Made by a program: the position numbers and the translations under genes. A stretch of DNA of 64,000 nucleotides. It comes from Membranipora membranacea. Its lineage: Eukaryota > Bryozoa > Gymnolaemata > Cheilostomatida > Membraniporidae. Numbering within the stretch: the first letter of the stretch is position 1; each line of letters opens with the position of its first letter. The notes under the pieces were generated by a model. It saw nothing but the letters and a program-made list of their open reading frames with translations. It ran no database searches and had not been told where the DNA came from. Positions 35,001 to 45,118 of the stretch are shown here, piece after piece. Where the stretch lies: assembly GCA_914767715.1 (NCBI GenBank), contig OU612070.1, positions 1,569,501 through 1,633,500 on the forward strand, written 5' to 3'.

Positions 35001-36033
35001 CACATAACGAAAGGGGAATCAAAATTGATGCATAATAACTTTTCTAGGCATGAGGCCACAATTAGGCCGCAAAATATTACCCATTAGGCCGCACTGGCAA
35101 AAAGGCCGCAGGTTGCCCACAGCTGGTCTAGATAGACGAGGTGCGGCATAGGAAGAGGTTTATGTGACGACTAGGTTTCTGAGTCGTTAGTGCCACTTTT
35201 CAACCACTCACACCTTTAACCCAGCGTGAAGCATAGCGCTACAAGGCCGGAACTGCAGTGGTTGATGACAGCATCCTCCCGTATAAAGCTATACCATACA
35301 GGAGGGTTCTTTAATCTGCATGCACGATGGTGTTGTACATACAGAAGACCTCCATTATTTATAGTCCTGATCCGAATGGACTGTGTGATCAGTCAAAGTC
35401 GAAACGACTTTCGGTCCCGGACGGGGTTTGAACCCACAACCGGCTGGTCAAGTGGCAGACACGCTAACCACTGAGCCAAACTGCTACAATACAACCAGCA
35501 CTGCACAAGGGGTTCCGACTGTCAGTGACACAGAAAGAGCGTGCCATTTTTAAACAACACATGTTAGAATTTTTGGGGAGTTGAGAAACTGAAAACATTT
35601 TGAAGGCACTGTGCGAGTCTCATAAGTGGGCGATCTCCGCTAAGGAATCGGTGTCTCTGCATCTATATCTGCTATTTTGCATTCTATCAATTTTGCATCA
35701 AAAATTATCTCTTGTATTATATATAGCCATGCCGAATATTCAGAGATTTTCCATGGTAGTCTGCTGGTAGACTGCCGACCCATGAATGTATGGATGTTGT
35801 TTTATGTGAGAAAAGATCACACCATCTGATGGTTATAATTTCGTATTGGTCTATGTCAGACGATATCTAAGTTTCAATATCTGAATGATACAATATATTT
35901 ATTTTAGATCGCTGGATTCATTCTCACATACTACATATTGATGGCTCAAATTGGCTCCTCATTGCAAGGATCAGAATGTGCAAACTTTGAATATAACCTC
36001 ACTACCACTATACCCGAGGAAATTCTAAGATGA
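32068..36033 (+). CDS. Gustatory-receptor-like (GRL) seven-transmembrane protein, four exons
   Basis: Exons 32068-33132, 33543-33605, 34028-34123 and 35908-36033 join in frame, all introns in phase 0, to 449 residues (432 if the Met at 32119 is used). Hydrophobic segments fit seven membrane passes: six in exon 1 at about residues 65-85, 100-122, 150-175, 210-240, 290-315 and 320-345, and the seventh in exon 4. Exon 3 carries the LFFEQ and LTAAGVIVVNKDLGLT stretch that precedes TM7. Exon 4 reads FILTYYILMAQIGSS, matching the TYhhhhhQ signature of the insect gustatory receptor superfamily. Three phase-0 introns near the C-terminus are also a family trait. Members are ligand-gated cation channels in insects and have developmental or sensory roles elsewhere. 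The ligand is unknown. Intron 3 holds a hAT-type element and a SINE. Confidence 0.85.
34191..35125 (+). mobile_element. Non-autonomous hAT-type element (935 bp) in receptor intron 3
   Basis: The ends match those at 2483-3329 (CATGGGTGGGCAACCT and GGTTGCCCACAGCTG), and internal blocks such as AATTAGGCCGCAAAA and ATTACCCATTAGGCCGCACT are shared. It differs by an extra segment around 34490-34620. The flanks share GTCTAG but not a full 8 bp duplication. The ORF inside it is conserved as DNA in the other copy without an open frame, so it is not a gene. Confidence 0.87.
35140..35488 (-). mobile_element. tRNA-derived SINE in receptor intron 3
   Basis: Read on the minus strand, 35488 to about 35415 has a tRNA-like head with an A box (TTGGCTCAGTGGTTAGCG) and a B box (GGGTTCAAACCCCG). 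It is followed by about 270 bp of body, including GCAGATTAAAGAACCCTCCT. It lies next to the hAT-type element. It belongs to a family different from the SINEs at 46.6 and 51.1 kb. Confidence 0.72.
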
Positions 36034-36888
36034 AGCAAATTTGGTTATACATTGTACCCCTGGGCTGTTAGTATAGAAACCGGCAAACAACAAAACAGAT
36101 ATTCAACTTGATTTCAGTGACATCACTAAGTAACAGATCCATCTCCTATAGTTATATAGTTACACAGGTCATGTAGTTTAGGCTTGTTAATTCATAATCA
36201 GTAAATTAATATGATCTACTTTACAGTGTCAGTGACTTCACATTAAGTGTTTCTCTGTCTTTTTTTATAAATTTGTTTCTGCCTCCATGCAATCAATTTT
36301 AACAAGTTTCTCGATTGTTGAACACATTGAGGACTTTAGGTAATCTGATCCTAAATACAAGAGCTTGTCTGAAGTTACTCAAGAGAGTGATTTTATTTAT
36401 TGCCACTCATATAGTTGATTTCCTTCAGAACGGTGAACAAATGCAGCACATCAATTTGCTAAAATGGATTTCCAATTATTTACTTCCCACCCACTTGAGG
36501 TACACAATATAGATGGGTACCATTATTTCTTGCGTGCACATGCTCAAAAATATACCTAAGAATGCAGGGCGAGTCATTATTATTCCATAACAGTACCATA
36601 ATTTGGGGCAAGCGAGAGGGAAGTTGGATGCTTTTATCGATGACTGGTTATCGCTTCTGTCATACAAATATATTCATTTTTTATTTAGCATCATCACATT
36701 GTAAATATTAAAAAACAATATTCATAAATATATATTTTTCAATACATGCATGTTTTTTGACTGTGGTTATATATGTGCACATGGAATGAACGATATAGAG
36801 CTGCCAATAAAATGTGAGCAAATAAAATAATAGATAAAAAAGATACATTATTCCTTGACAATGCCTTTTTATTGACAATAACATATGA
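36034..36888. other. Non-coding stretch after the receptor gene
   Basis: Probably includes the receptor 3' untranslated region. No gene is visible. Confidence 0.5.
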
Positions 36889-37873
36889 TATAGAATCATA
36901 GACCTACTAATAATAAACCTAGACGGGTGACCTGCGCAGCTGAAGTGAGGCCTACAATAACCGGAATTCCCCAATGACATAACGTTACTGTGTTGTGCAC
37001 AGTGAGCGCTGCAATGAATGGTTTTACTATATGAGCGTGACTGATTATTAGCTATAATGTCATTTTTCTCATAGAGATATCGAAGACTGATGCCTTCAAG
37101 TTAATTTTATCTGGAGGGTGATGTAACAAGCAACATCATAGTCTCTGAATTTTTTCTCTAGCTCAAATATTGAATGAGATACGACCATTAGAAGCCAGCA
37201 ATATCTGTAAACAGTGATACATCATTTAAGCATTGCAGCAAGAAAATAGCATTTTTCTCACAGATTCATCGAGAAATTATGCAAGCAAGTTAATTTTATG
37301 TGAAATGTGATGGACCAAGCCAGCTGTAAGTCTTTGAATTTTGTATCTGACTCAAATATTGAGTGAGTTACGTCCATTAGAAGTCGGAAATATCATGACT
37401 CAATGACTGACTGTTGCGTGAAAATATTTGTTTATGCGTTCTGCAATCAGTTGATGACTCAAAGCATGGCTAGCTAAAAATAGCTATAACCTTGGTCAAC
37501 CTTGCACATGCTGTGTCCATCTGTATTGTAGCTCAAGGGGTTTGTTACACGTCCCCATAAGTAGCATGATCTTGAAAGTTATCGCTGTAGGATTAGCTTA
37601 ATTTTTGCATACTCTTCATTGGTGGGCTTTGTCTTATTGAGACTAAACTGTCCAGTTGCTCAGTGGATTTCTTGCACACCTGAGATCACATGAACATTGC
37701 AATCGGTAAGATAAGATTCATAACTATACTTGTGTTTTAATTTGTTTCAGTTCCATGGTATGGTATGCTCTACTTTTCAATACTGTCAGGTAAAGGTGGC
37801 AATGACAGGCGCGACATTATGCTCTTTTTTCACTTTCGCAAAGTAGGAGAAAGATTGATGTCATGTTTTACAG

Positions 37874-38335
37874 GCCAGTAAAAGTAGTCGACACTGCTGC
37901 TGTGCTTTTGGCTGTAGCAACACACCAATTGAGGATGCAAGCCTCACCTTCCACCGCTTTCCGCCTCAGCAGGAACGCCGTGACAAATGGATCGAAGCAG
38001 TGTCCCGTAAAGATTGGAAACCGAGCACAAACTCTGCTCTATGCAGCAAGCATTTTGGAAAGGGTGCATACAGAGTGCCTCCTAACCTTCCAGGGAGACG
38101 AGCTATGCTCTACCCGAATGCAGTGCCTACTATGTTTCCGGAGTATCCTGCGTATCTACGACCCCCACAACCCAAAAAACGTAGAGTGTTAAGCAGAGAC
38201 ACTGCAACCCCCCCCCCCCGAGTTCCAGCGCAGAAACTAGTGAGGATTTACATACTGTGCAAACAGATACAGTTCCTGCTGAAGCAGCAGAACCTGTAGT
38301 TCCAGATATACCCTTAACTGAGTAGCGATTTGCAG
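37874..38335 (+). pseudogene. THAP domain of P-element-like transposase
   Basis: After a TTTTACAG acceptor the frame reads CCCAFGCSN, then LTFHRFPPQQERRDKWIEAV, DWKPS and LCSKHF. This is the C2CH pattern of a THAP DNA-binding zinc finger in its usual order, which in P-type transposases recognises the transposon ends. A run of ten C bases near 38209-38218 shifts the frame: before it the THAP frame is open, after it the acidic linker (AETSEDLHTVQTDTV) continues in another frame to a TAG at 38323-38325. Confidence 0.82.
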
Positions 38336-38559
38336 GAGGGGCGTGGGCAAAAGAAGACAACTCCTGAAGCCAAAGTTCCGAAACAAAGGAGGCGAATAAA
38401 GACATTGCAGCAACGCATACGCAGATTTGAGAAGAAGGAGAGAGTACAACGTAACATGATAGGTTTCTTAGACATGTTCAGACTGTAGAGATTCACTTAT
38501 AAATACAGACACTAACGACCCGAATGATGATACTACACTGGTGTCCGTCTAGAATAGGG

Positions 38560-38876
38560 GCGGGCTTGTTGTACTTTCTCCCAACACAAAGAAGCTCTTC
38601 GTAGTGAGCGAGCAACTGCTCCGCAATTATATAACATGCAATGGTGTTGACACAAACATACTTATCAAAACCCGAAACAGAGTCCTCAACCATATTCTTT
38701 TAGGAAATTTGCTTGGATTTATGAAATGTGCTGTGCATTCCACTTCAACAATCAGATCCCTTATCCACCGATACATAATGATACGAGTTCATTACGAAAC
38801 CCAGAAGATAACATCAGAGAAAATTGAAAACATCCGATCTAAACTCAATAGATTGGTAATATTTCAGCATCAGTAA
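38560..38876 (+). pseudogene. C-terminal part of P-element-like transposase
   Basis: The frame GGLVVLSPNTKKLFVVSEQ, NRVLNHILLGNLLGFMKC and LIHRYIMIRVHYETQK resembles the conserved C-terminal region of THAP9/P transposases. It ends at a TAA at 38874. The RNase H-like catalytic core between the THAP part and this piece is deleted. Confidence 0.68.
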
Positions 38877-38942
38877 CTGGTCTATCTATGCATAATATCA
38901 TGATATAAAGTATGCACCTCGTACTTCTAGTGGTACTTCTGG

Positions 38943-38994
38943 ATGTTCAGTTGCATAGTAAGAATAAGATGTTCAGTTGCATAGTAAGAATAAG
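38943..38994 (+). repeat. 26 bp direct repeat (two units)
   Basis: GATGTTCAGTTGCATAGTAA plus AGAATAA occurs twice in tandem within the P-like element, just after its coding end. Confidence 0.9.
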
Positions 38995-39401
38995 ACTTCT
39001 CATTTATTATTACAACCAATACAAGACACATTTTTATCTTCACTGTTGCTCCTTGCTATAATGTATCAACGCTTACAGATATTGCCGACTTCTAATGGTT
39101 GTATCTCATTCGATATTTAAGCTAGAGATAATATTCAGAGACTATGGCGTTGCTTGGTACATCACCTTTCAGATCAAATTAACTTGTAGGCATCGGTCTA
39201 CGATATCTCTATGAGAAAAATGCCATTATAGCTAATAATCAGTCACGCTCATATAGTAAAACCATTCATTGCAGCATGCACTGTGCACAACACAGTATCG
39301 TTGTGTCATTGGGGAATACCAGTTATTATAGGCCTCACTGCTCACTGTATAAGCTCTATATCTGTCACCTGTCTAGGTTTATTATTAGTAGGTCTATGTA
39401 T

Positions 39402-39480
39402 AGAATACACATTCACCCTAATATCATGTAGAATACACCTTCACCCTAATATCATGTAGAATACACCTTCAACCTCATTA
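39402..39480 (+). repeat. 28 bp tandem repeat beside the P-like element
   Basis: AGAATACACCTTCACCCTAA plus TATCATGT occurs about 2.7 times. The first unit starts within the right target duplication. Confidence 0.85.
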
Positions 39481-39583
39481 ACGTGATGGCTTACCACAGT
39501 ATAGACTGCCCTCCACCTTGGTTGACATACAACTTAAACATCCGCTGGCTTTGACATATCTGGTACAAAGTTACAAATTAACA

Positions 39584-42500
39584 TCAGCCATCAACACCCC
39601 ACTTTCCATTCCTCTCTTGTTTCTCATTAGCTGTTGATGGTGCAGGCTTTTGTGCTGTCTTCCTCACAACAACCAAACTTATCTTTCTCAACACTCCATC
39701 AGCGAATTTTCCAAACATTCTGTTTGCAGAATCAATCATGGTTGGTTTTTCTTTAGGCGCTATGATAGGTTTAGCGTGCATACAATCTGTATGCGACGGT
39801 GAGGCAGAAGCTGACCAGTCTCTAAGTGAGAGATCAGAGTCCTCATCTGAAGAATCACTGGATAAGAAAGCTGAGGAGTCATCGCTACAAGATGGCTCAG
39901 AGAGAACTGGGTCAAAGTGCCACTTTCTGTCCACTCCACCCAAATGCTTGGAACCTGAAATGTTAGACACGCCATCATATTATGGTGAGAAGGATAAATC
40001 AATTGTTCAGTGCGTGCATTGGGAGACAACTTGTAAGAAGAATCCTTGTGACTGTGTCAGACTTTATTTGTCATACATCTGATCAAGGAAAATAGATTAC
40101 AAAAATGTAACTTTTACTGTTAATATTTATATAACAGTGTAATCTGTTACACAGTGGAACAAAAATATTAATCGACGGATGAATATTACCTGTGTCAAGG
40201 CTTCGTACTCTGCGTGCTAATAGCTTTCCATAACAATGCATCTTTGGGGCTTGTCTGAAACATATACTATCCAAACCACTCTGCAAACCAAAAAATATGA
40301 ATTCATGATCACATCAGTGTTATACCACAACCCCGTTCAGGTCTGCAATTTCTGTCACACAGATTATACATTGGCTCACACAGCAGTGTTTACTGCTGGT
40401 CAGACTGCTTACCTTTTCAGCGATATTTACCAGGCAGACATCATCTGTGGTCACTGCTTTACCAGTGCTGTCTTTGATGTCACATAATGCAGCGTATGAC
40501 CCGTTTACCACATTGGGGTGAACTGGAACGTTTGAAAGAAGCAAACTCATGTCCCAGTCTCGTTCGTGGTGCGCCCAAGTGAAACAACGCTTTTTTTTTT
40601 CTATAAAAAGGTAGATAAGCATATGAGTTATATAAAAGCTATTTACCTGACCACCCTTATGTAGCCTGGGCAAGCTGTCGTGTCGGGGGTCCTCTCTTTA
40701 CAAATGGATTTACCCAGGCTGTCCCCCCTCCACACCCACCCACCCCTGACAGCCTGCCCAGGCTAACCCTTATGTATCTTCTTTACCAAAAAGTACATAA
40801 TTAAAGACTCATACAGTGTCATAACACTATGGAAAGCAGAGGGTTTATAATTTGGAACCTTTAGATCATATTGACAAATGTGTACAGCTAGACTACCCCT
40901 ATCCTTAACAATGTTTCTAGTCAATTCCAGAAGGTTTCATATAAGAGTAAAGTCTCTCCATAGTCTTATCAATAAATTAACTCGTATAGATATCAGCTGT
41001 CAAAAATGAATCCTGCCTAGTTGTCAGTTAGATCAAAACTCATTATTGTGAGACAAGTTCTTTCAAATCATTGCTCCTGTATGGTTTTAAGGAGGCAAAT
41101 TTGTTGCCAAATTGATCACTCAGAAGATAGAAACGCAGTGAACAACTTTGAATAGCTTATCCCCCACCCCTACAAAACTAATAGTACAGCACAAGTACCA
41201 TACCTAATGTAACAGTGCTCTCTGTTAGTTTGCCCATGTTCTCTTCTGTGATCAATTTAGCAGCATGTTCTTGGATGATCATCCAATCGCGATCCAGATC
41301 ACCCTCAGTGGTATGCGGAGATGTCACAGTGAATCTAATGGTGAAATAAAAGTTTCACACGCTAAACATCTCATCTTTACGTGAAATTCAAATATATATA
41401 AGATGGTTGCCATCTGGATACTGTCCAATCTGGGTGAACGGGAAAAAATTGCATTCTCAGAGACAAATTAATGCCATAATGGTGGTCACATGTCACCAAA
41501 CAGTCGGAAAATTTAGATAAAAGTTACAAATAAAATGCTACACTAGCTGATCTACCATAGATGAAAACATCAAAACATTTTTTTTCAAACCTCTTCAAAC
41601 TGTTGTATTCCTGGCATACCCCTTGCCAACCACTATGTCCTACCTGATGACATACACTCCTTTCAGTGAGGCGGGTACCATATGAATCCTACCATCCCTG
41701 TTCAGATTCTTCAGCAATCTGTCTGTTCTGTTCACTCCTTCATTTAGTCTGAACACAATCAGTCCGAGATGGCGTGGAGCAACAACTTCAAATCTCTCAT
41801 CTGCCAAGATTTTCTCCTCAAAGTATTCTCCTCGCTTAACATTCTACAAGAAATAGAAGACCAAGTTAATGTGATATGCCTATACAACAAACATCACAAT
41901 TAATAATAATAAAATATTATTAAACTCTGGACAGTGAACTAAACTGTGGACAGTGTATTTAGCGAATGTATTTAATGTATATAGTGTTTTTTCTTTACAT
42001 TCCTACTTCACAGAGATGAAGAATCTGGGACTGTGGGTCATCTCTATCAGTATCAACTTCGCTTGCCAGTTATAGAGTGAGTGGGCTAGAGCAATCAAAT
42101 CATGTAGTCGACTCAAGTGATCTCATTGAGAATCGAACCTTGGAATTTGCGAATATGAGGATGCCATTACGTTGCCATCCAGCCTTGGGTCATCATAAAA
42201 CAGCAGCAGAGCAGATTTATAATCAGATAAGAACACTTGTAGATGTGTTCGTAGTGGAAAAGGTTAAACATGTTAAATGGAGTAGGGTGTCGCGCCAAAC
42301 ATCCCATGGGTAAAAAGTACGATTGGGATATGATGTGACCTTACTGATGTCGGTCTTAGTTTGAAATAGTTCGATATGTCTTAGTCTAATAATGTGATGG
42401 TGCCTGAAGAATGTGGTTTTGGGTGTAGTATACAGTAACGATATGTTTAGGTTTTACTGGTGATGCTTGTCGCTTAGAAAATTTTGAGAGGTGATTATAA

Positions 42501-45118
42501 TATTATATATTGTGGTAAATAATATGATGGCACATTGATGATGTGGTTTAGGTGTTGGTTATGACATGATGGTGGTGAGGTGCTTTGAGTAAGGTAACAG
42601 GGAGTTTAAATGTAAATTGAGCCGCCAGAGGAGAGAGGAGTAGAAAGAGTGTCTTGGCACAATCACCACGCAGTCGCTACACTGGCAGTTCACTCTAACA
42701 AAGCTCGACAGAAAGGTTGGTTCGACTCGACATCTTGAACTAATATATAACATAATAACAGATACCCTTTTTTGAACAATGAATAAGAAATGTAAATCTA
42801 TACAAGCTCAGTGTAGTTTATTTAACTTGAGTTTGTTAGGATATCAAGGGCGTCTGCCCCAACAGTGCACATCAGTTAGAACCCTATAACTATCGGGATG
42901 AGTATAATTCTTACTTTTCTAATATGAGCCTGCAACCCTTCAACACCATACGCCCTCATAACAAACCGTAGCTTGAGTGCTCTGAATCGTCGGCTAAGCG
43001 GAATCTGCCAGTGCTGGAAGATAGAAACACAGACTATTATGTGATATAGTAATATTATATAGACTATTATATAGAAATGGCATAGGCTGGTATTGGCAGG
43101 TTCAAAAACAACACAGCACTTTGTTTATGGAAGGTTTTAGAGAAATTTAATGATGTTGTTTTGTTTTTGCTAGAACCCTATGGATACAAAGTACAATTAG
43201 GATATGGTGTTTAAAAAATTAAATTGAGGGCATATCATAGGTGTTGGTAGGAGACTGGGGCACACTGACGGGGCACACTGACGGGGCACACTGACGGGGC
43301 ACGCTGATGGGGCACACTGACGGGGCACACTGACGGGGCACACTGACGGGGCACACTGACGGGGCACACTGACGGGGCACACTGACGGGGTACACTGACG
43401 GGGCACTTTTTTTTCTCTTGGCTGCTTTATACTCAAAGCTATGGAGGAATCAGAGATCAGTGAAAATTGGTTAACTTGACCTATTTAGGGTGACCGAGGT
43501 TCCACCCTCCCCTCACCCCAAATATTTTCCCATCAGCCTAGACCCTATATTGTGGAAGAACTAGCTGAATTTTCGAGCTCTAAGGAGAAATATTTATAAC
43601 TTGATATAAAATAATATAGTATGATAATGAAAATTAGTCATGGAAACAGTAAAAAACAAAAGGAGTGAAATCAGAAACATCCAGTTATCAGAGGAAAATA
43701 ACCAACGAAATAGCAGTAATTTGATCCATCAGTTGACTTGATGTAATGATGTAGAGTTGAAATTGTAGAACATACCATATAATCTACTGCCGCTCCGCTG
43801 TTCTCATGTTGCAAATCGAGAGGTTCGACGTTGAAGGTACAATGCAACGCAGCACTGTTGGTCACCCTGATGAAAATATAATTTAACTAAATGAGATGGC
43901 AAAAGATTTATCTATGATCATTTCATGCAACATTACAGATTAGTCTACACAAAGTTGTTCAGTTTGTGCAAAACATAAAATGACCATCTGTTTGAGTACT
44001 TGGATGTTTTGCATACAGGAGTCGACATCAGAAACCTGACTCTGAGGGTGCTTGTGTAGGTATTCTGCTGTATAGAGTCGATGAGTGTCTAAATTTAAGA
44101 GCATCAGTAAATTTACAGCTGTGTTATGCTGTTGTAGATTTTGTTTGGTAAGGACTGATTTTACTAAGATTCAGTCTGCTGGTAATCCTAATAAGAGATT
44201 TGTTTGCTTCGAAGTTTTAAAGCTGTAAAACTTTGTGATATTGGAGAAGTTTACAATTTTGAGATTTTTTCTTGAGCAGTATGACATAGAGTCTTACCAC
44301 ATTGCTGTACAATCAAAGTTTACTAGAAGCCATTTAGACGGGTTGAAAGCAAAGCTCTGTGCATACTCAACACCGTCCATGAATGATCTGTACTCCAGAC
44401 ACACAAACGCAGACCCAGCGTATGCAGCATCTATATGGAGCCAAATAGTCTCTCGCATACCTGTCATATGAATGTTATGAATGAATGTACATTTTAGATG
44501 AATGTACCACGGTTGGTATTAAGTTCGGTTTATCTTCATATTTATCAGCATCGTGTTAGCAAGAATTTGGATCATAAAGCCTCCTGACTATCCTGTTATA
44601 AAAATTGATGAATGGAATTGGGGGTTGTCACATACTACCTAAGAAAAAGACAACTCCGAAAGTGTTGCTTGGTGAATCTCATTTCAGATATGATATGCTC
44701 TCTATAATGTTACTTACATATAGGTCCAATCTCACTAACATCATCAAAAGAGCAGCAGCCTGTAGTTCCCAAAGTTGCACAGACCTAAAAGTATTTTTTA
44801 TTTTCATCACTCATTATTAATGAGTCAGTCACAACGATGCCTGAGTCAGGCTTTCTTCTGTAAAAAAATATTTAGATCTTATCTTGGAAGATTTATTGAA
44901 AAGACTCCCCAAACTAGGTGCAAAGATATTCATTAAGCTGTAAGTTTTCCCGGTCTACTATATATCATACTCACAAAGAACGGAATCAATCCTTGCTGCC
45001 TATCAAGCTCAATGGCCTTCTCCAAAGCATCACCTCTCAGTCTACGTTCATCATCCGTAGGTAAAAGTCTCAAGTTCACCAGACTTATAAGACTAGCTTT
45101 CTCTACTGAAGAAAGAGC
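39584..45118 (-). CDS. Group II PLP decarboxylase, histidine/tyrosine decarboxylase-like, N-terminal part not found
   Basis: Eight exons join in phase: 44975-45118, 44718-44784, 44298-44460, 43776-43866, 42915-43013, 41644-41843, 41204-41334 and 40413-40600. They carry [24 protein letters not shown], the cofactor lysine in FNPSKW (Lys codon 44333-44335), [15 protein letters not shown] and [21 protein letters not shown] and Ser in IPLSRRF are typical of histidine or tyrosine decarboxylases rather than DOPA decarboxylase, so a biogenic amine such as histamine or tyramine is the likely product. The motif usually AHSSVEKA reads ALSSVEKA: the His that stacks on the cofactor is Leu (codon 45113-45115). 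The first ~190 residues were not found upstream. The C-terminus is uncertain: exon 40190-40254 has an in-frame TGA at 40195-40197, while a weaker donor inside it would join an acidic Ser/Asp-rich exon (39584-39954). Confidence 0.83.
40662..40765. mobile_element. 104 bp MITE in a decarboxylase intron
   Basis: The ends TAGCCTGGGCAAGCTGTC and GACAGCCTGCCCAGGCTA form inverted repeats of 18 bp with one mismatch. They are flanked by a perfect 9 bp duplication, ACCCTTATG, at 40653-40661 and 40766-40774. A 9 bp duplication fits Mutator-like elements. Confidence 0.88.
42255..42480 (+). repeat. Dispersed repeat, member 1
   Basis: Shares blocks with 50035-50200 and 50385-50470, including ACATGTTAAATGGAGTAG, AAACATCCCA, GAATGTGGTT and TAGGTTTTACTGGTG. 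It is non-coding and of unknown type, and lies in a decarboxylase intron. Confidence 0.65.
43257..43407 (+). repeat. 14 bp minisatellite in a decarboxylase intron
   Basis: About 10.7 head-to-tail copies of GGGGCACACTGACG, nearly perfect, with a few single-base variants. The open frame across it on the minus strand is an artefact of the repeat. Confidence 0.96.

Larger units (their letters stand above)
36897..39398 (+). mobile_element. P-element/THAP9-like DNA transposon, internally deleted (2502 bp)
   Basis: Inverted repeats of about 300 bp start with CATAGACCTACTAATAATAA at both ends. The element is flanked by a perfect 8 bp duplication, TATAGAAT, at 36889-36896 and 39399-39406; 8 bp is the P-element length. 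The left arm also has a second subterminal copy of a block of about 130 bp (with CAAGTTAATTTTAT and CCATTAGAAG) near 37280-37400. Inside are a THAP domain (37874 on) and the transposase C-terminus (38560-38876), but the catalytic middle is missing, so it cannot move by itself. Confidence 0.9.

Noticed and set aside
35415-35488. Possible functional tRNA gene
   Set aside because: A and B boxes are present but the acceptor stem is not, and a body of SINE type follows.
43197-43436. 79-codon minus-strand frame with repeating [13 protein letters not shown]
   Set aside because: Product of translating the 14 bp minisatellite.
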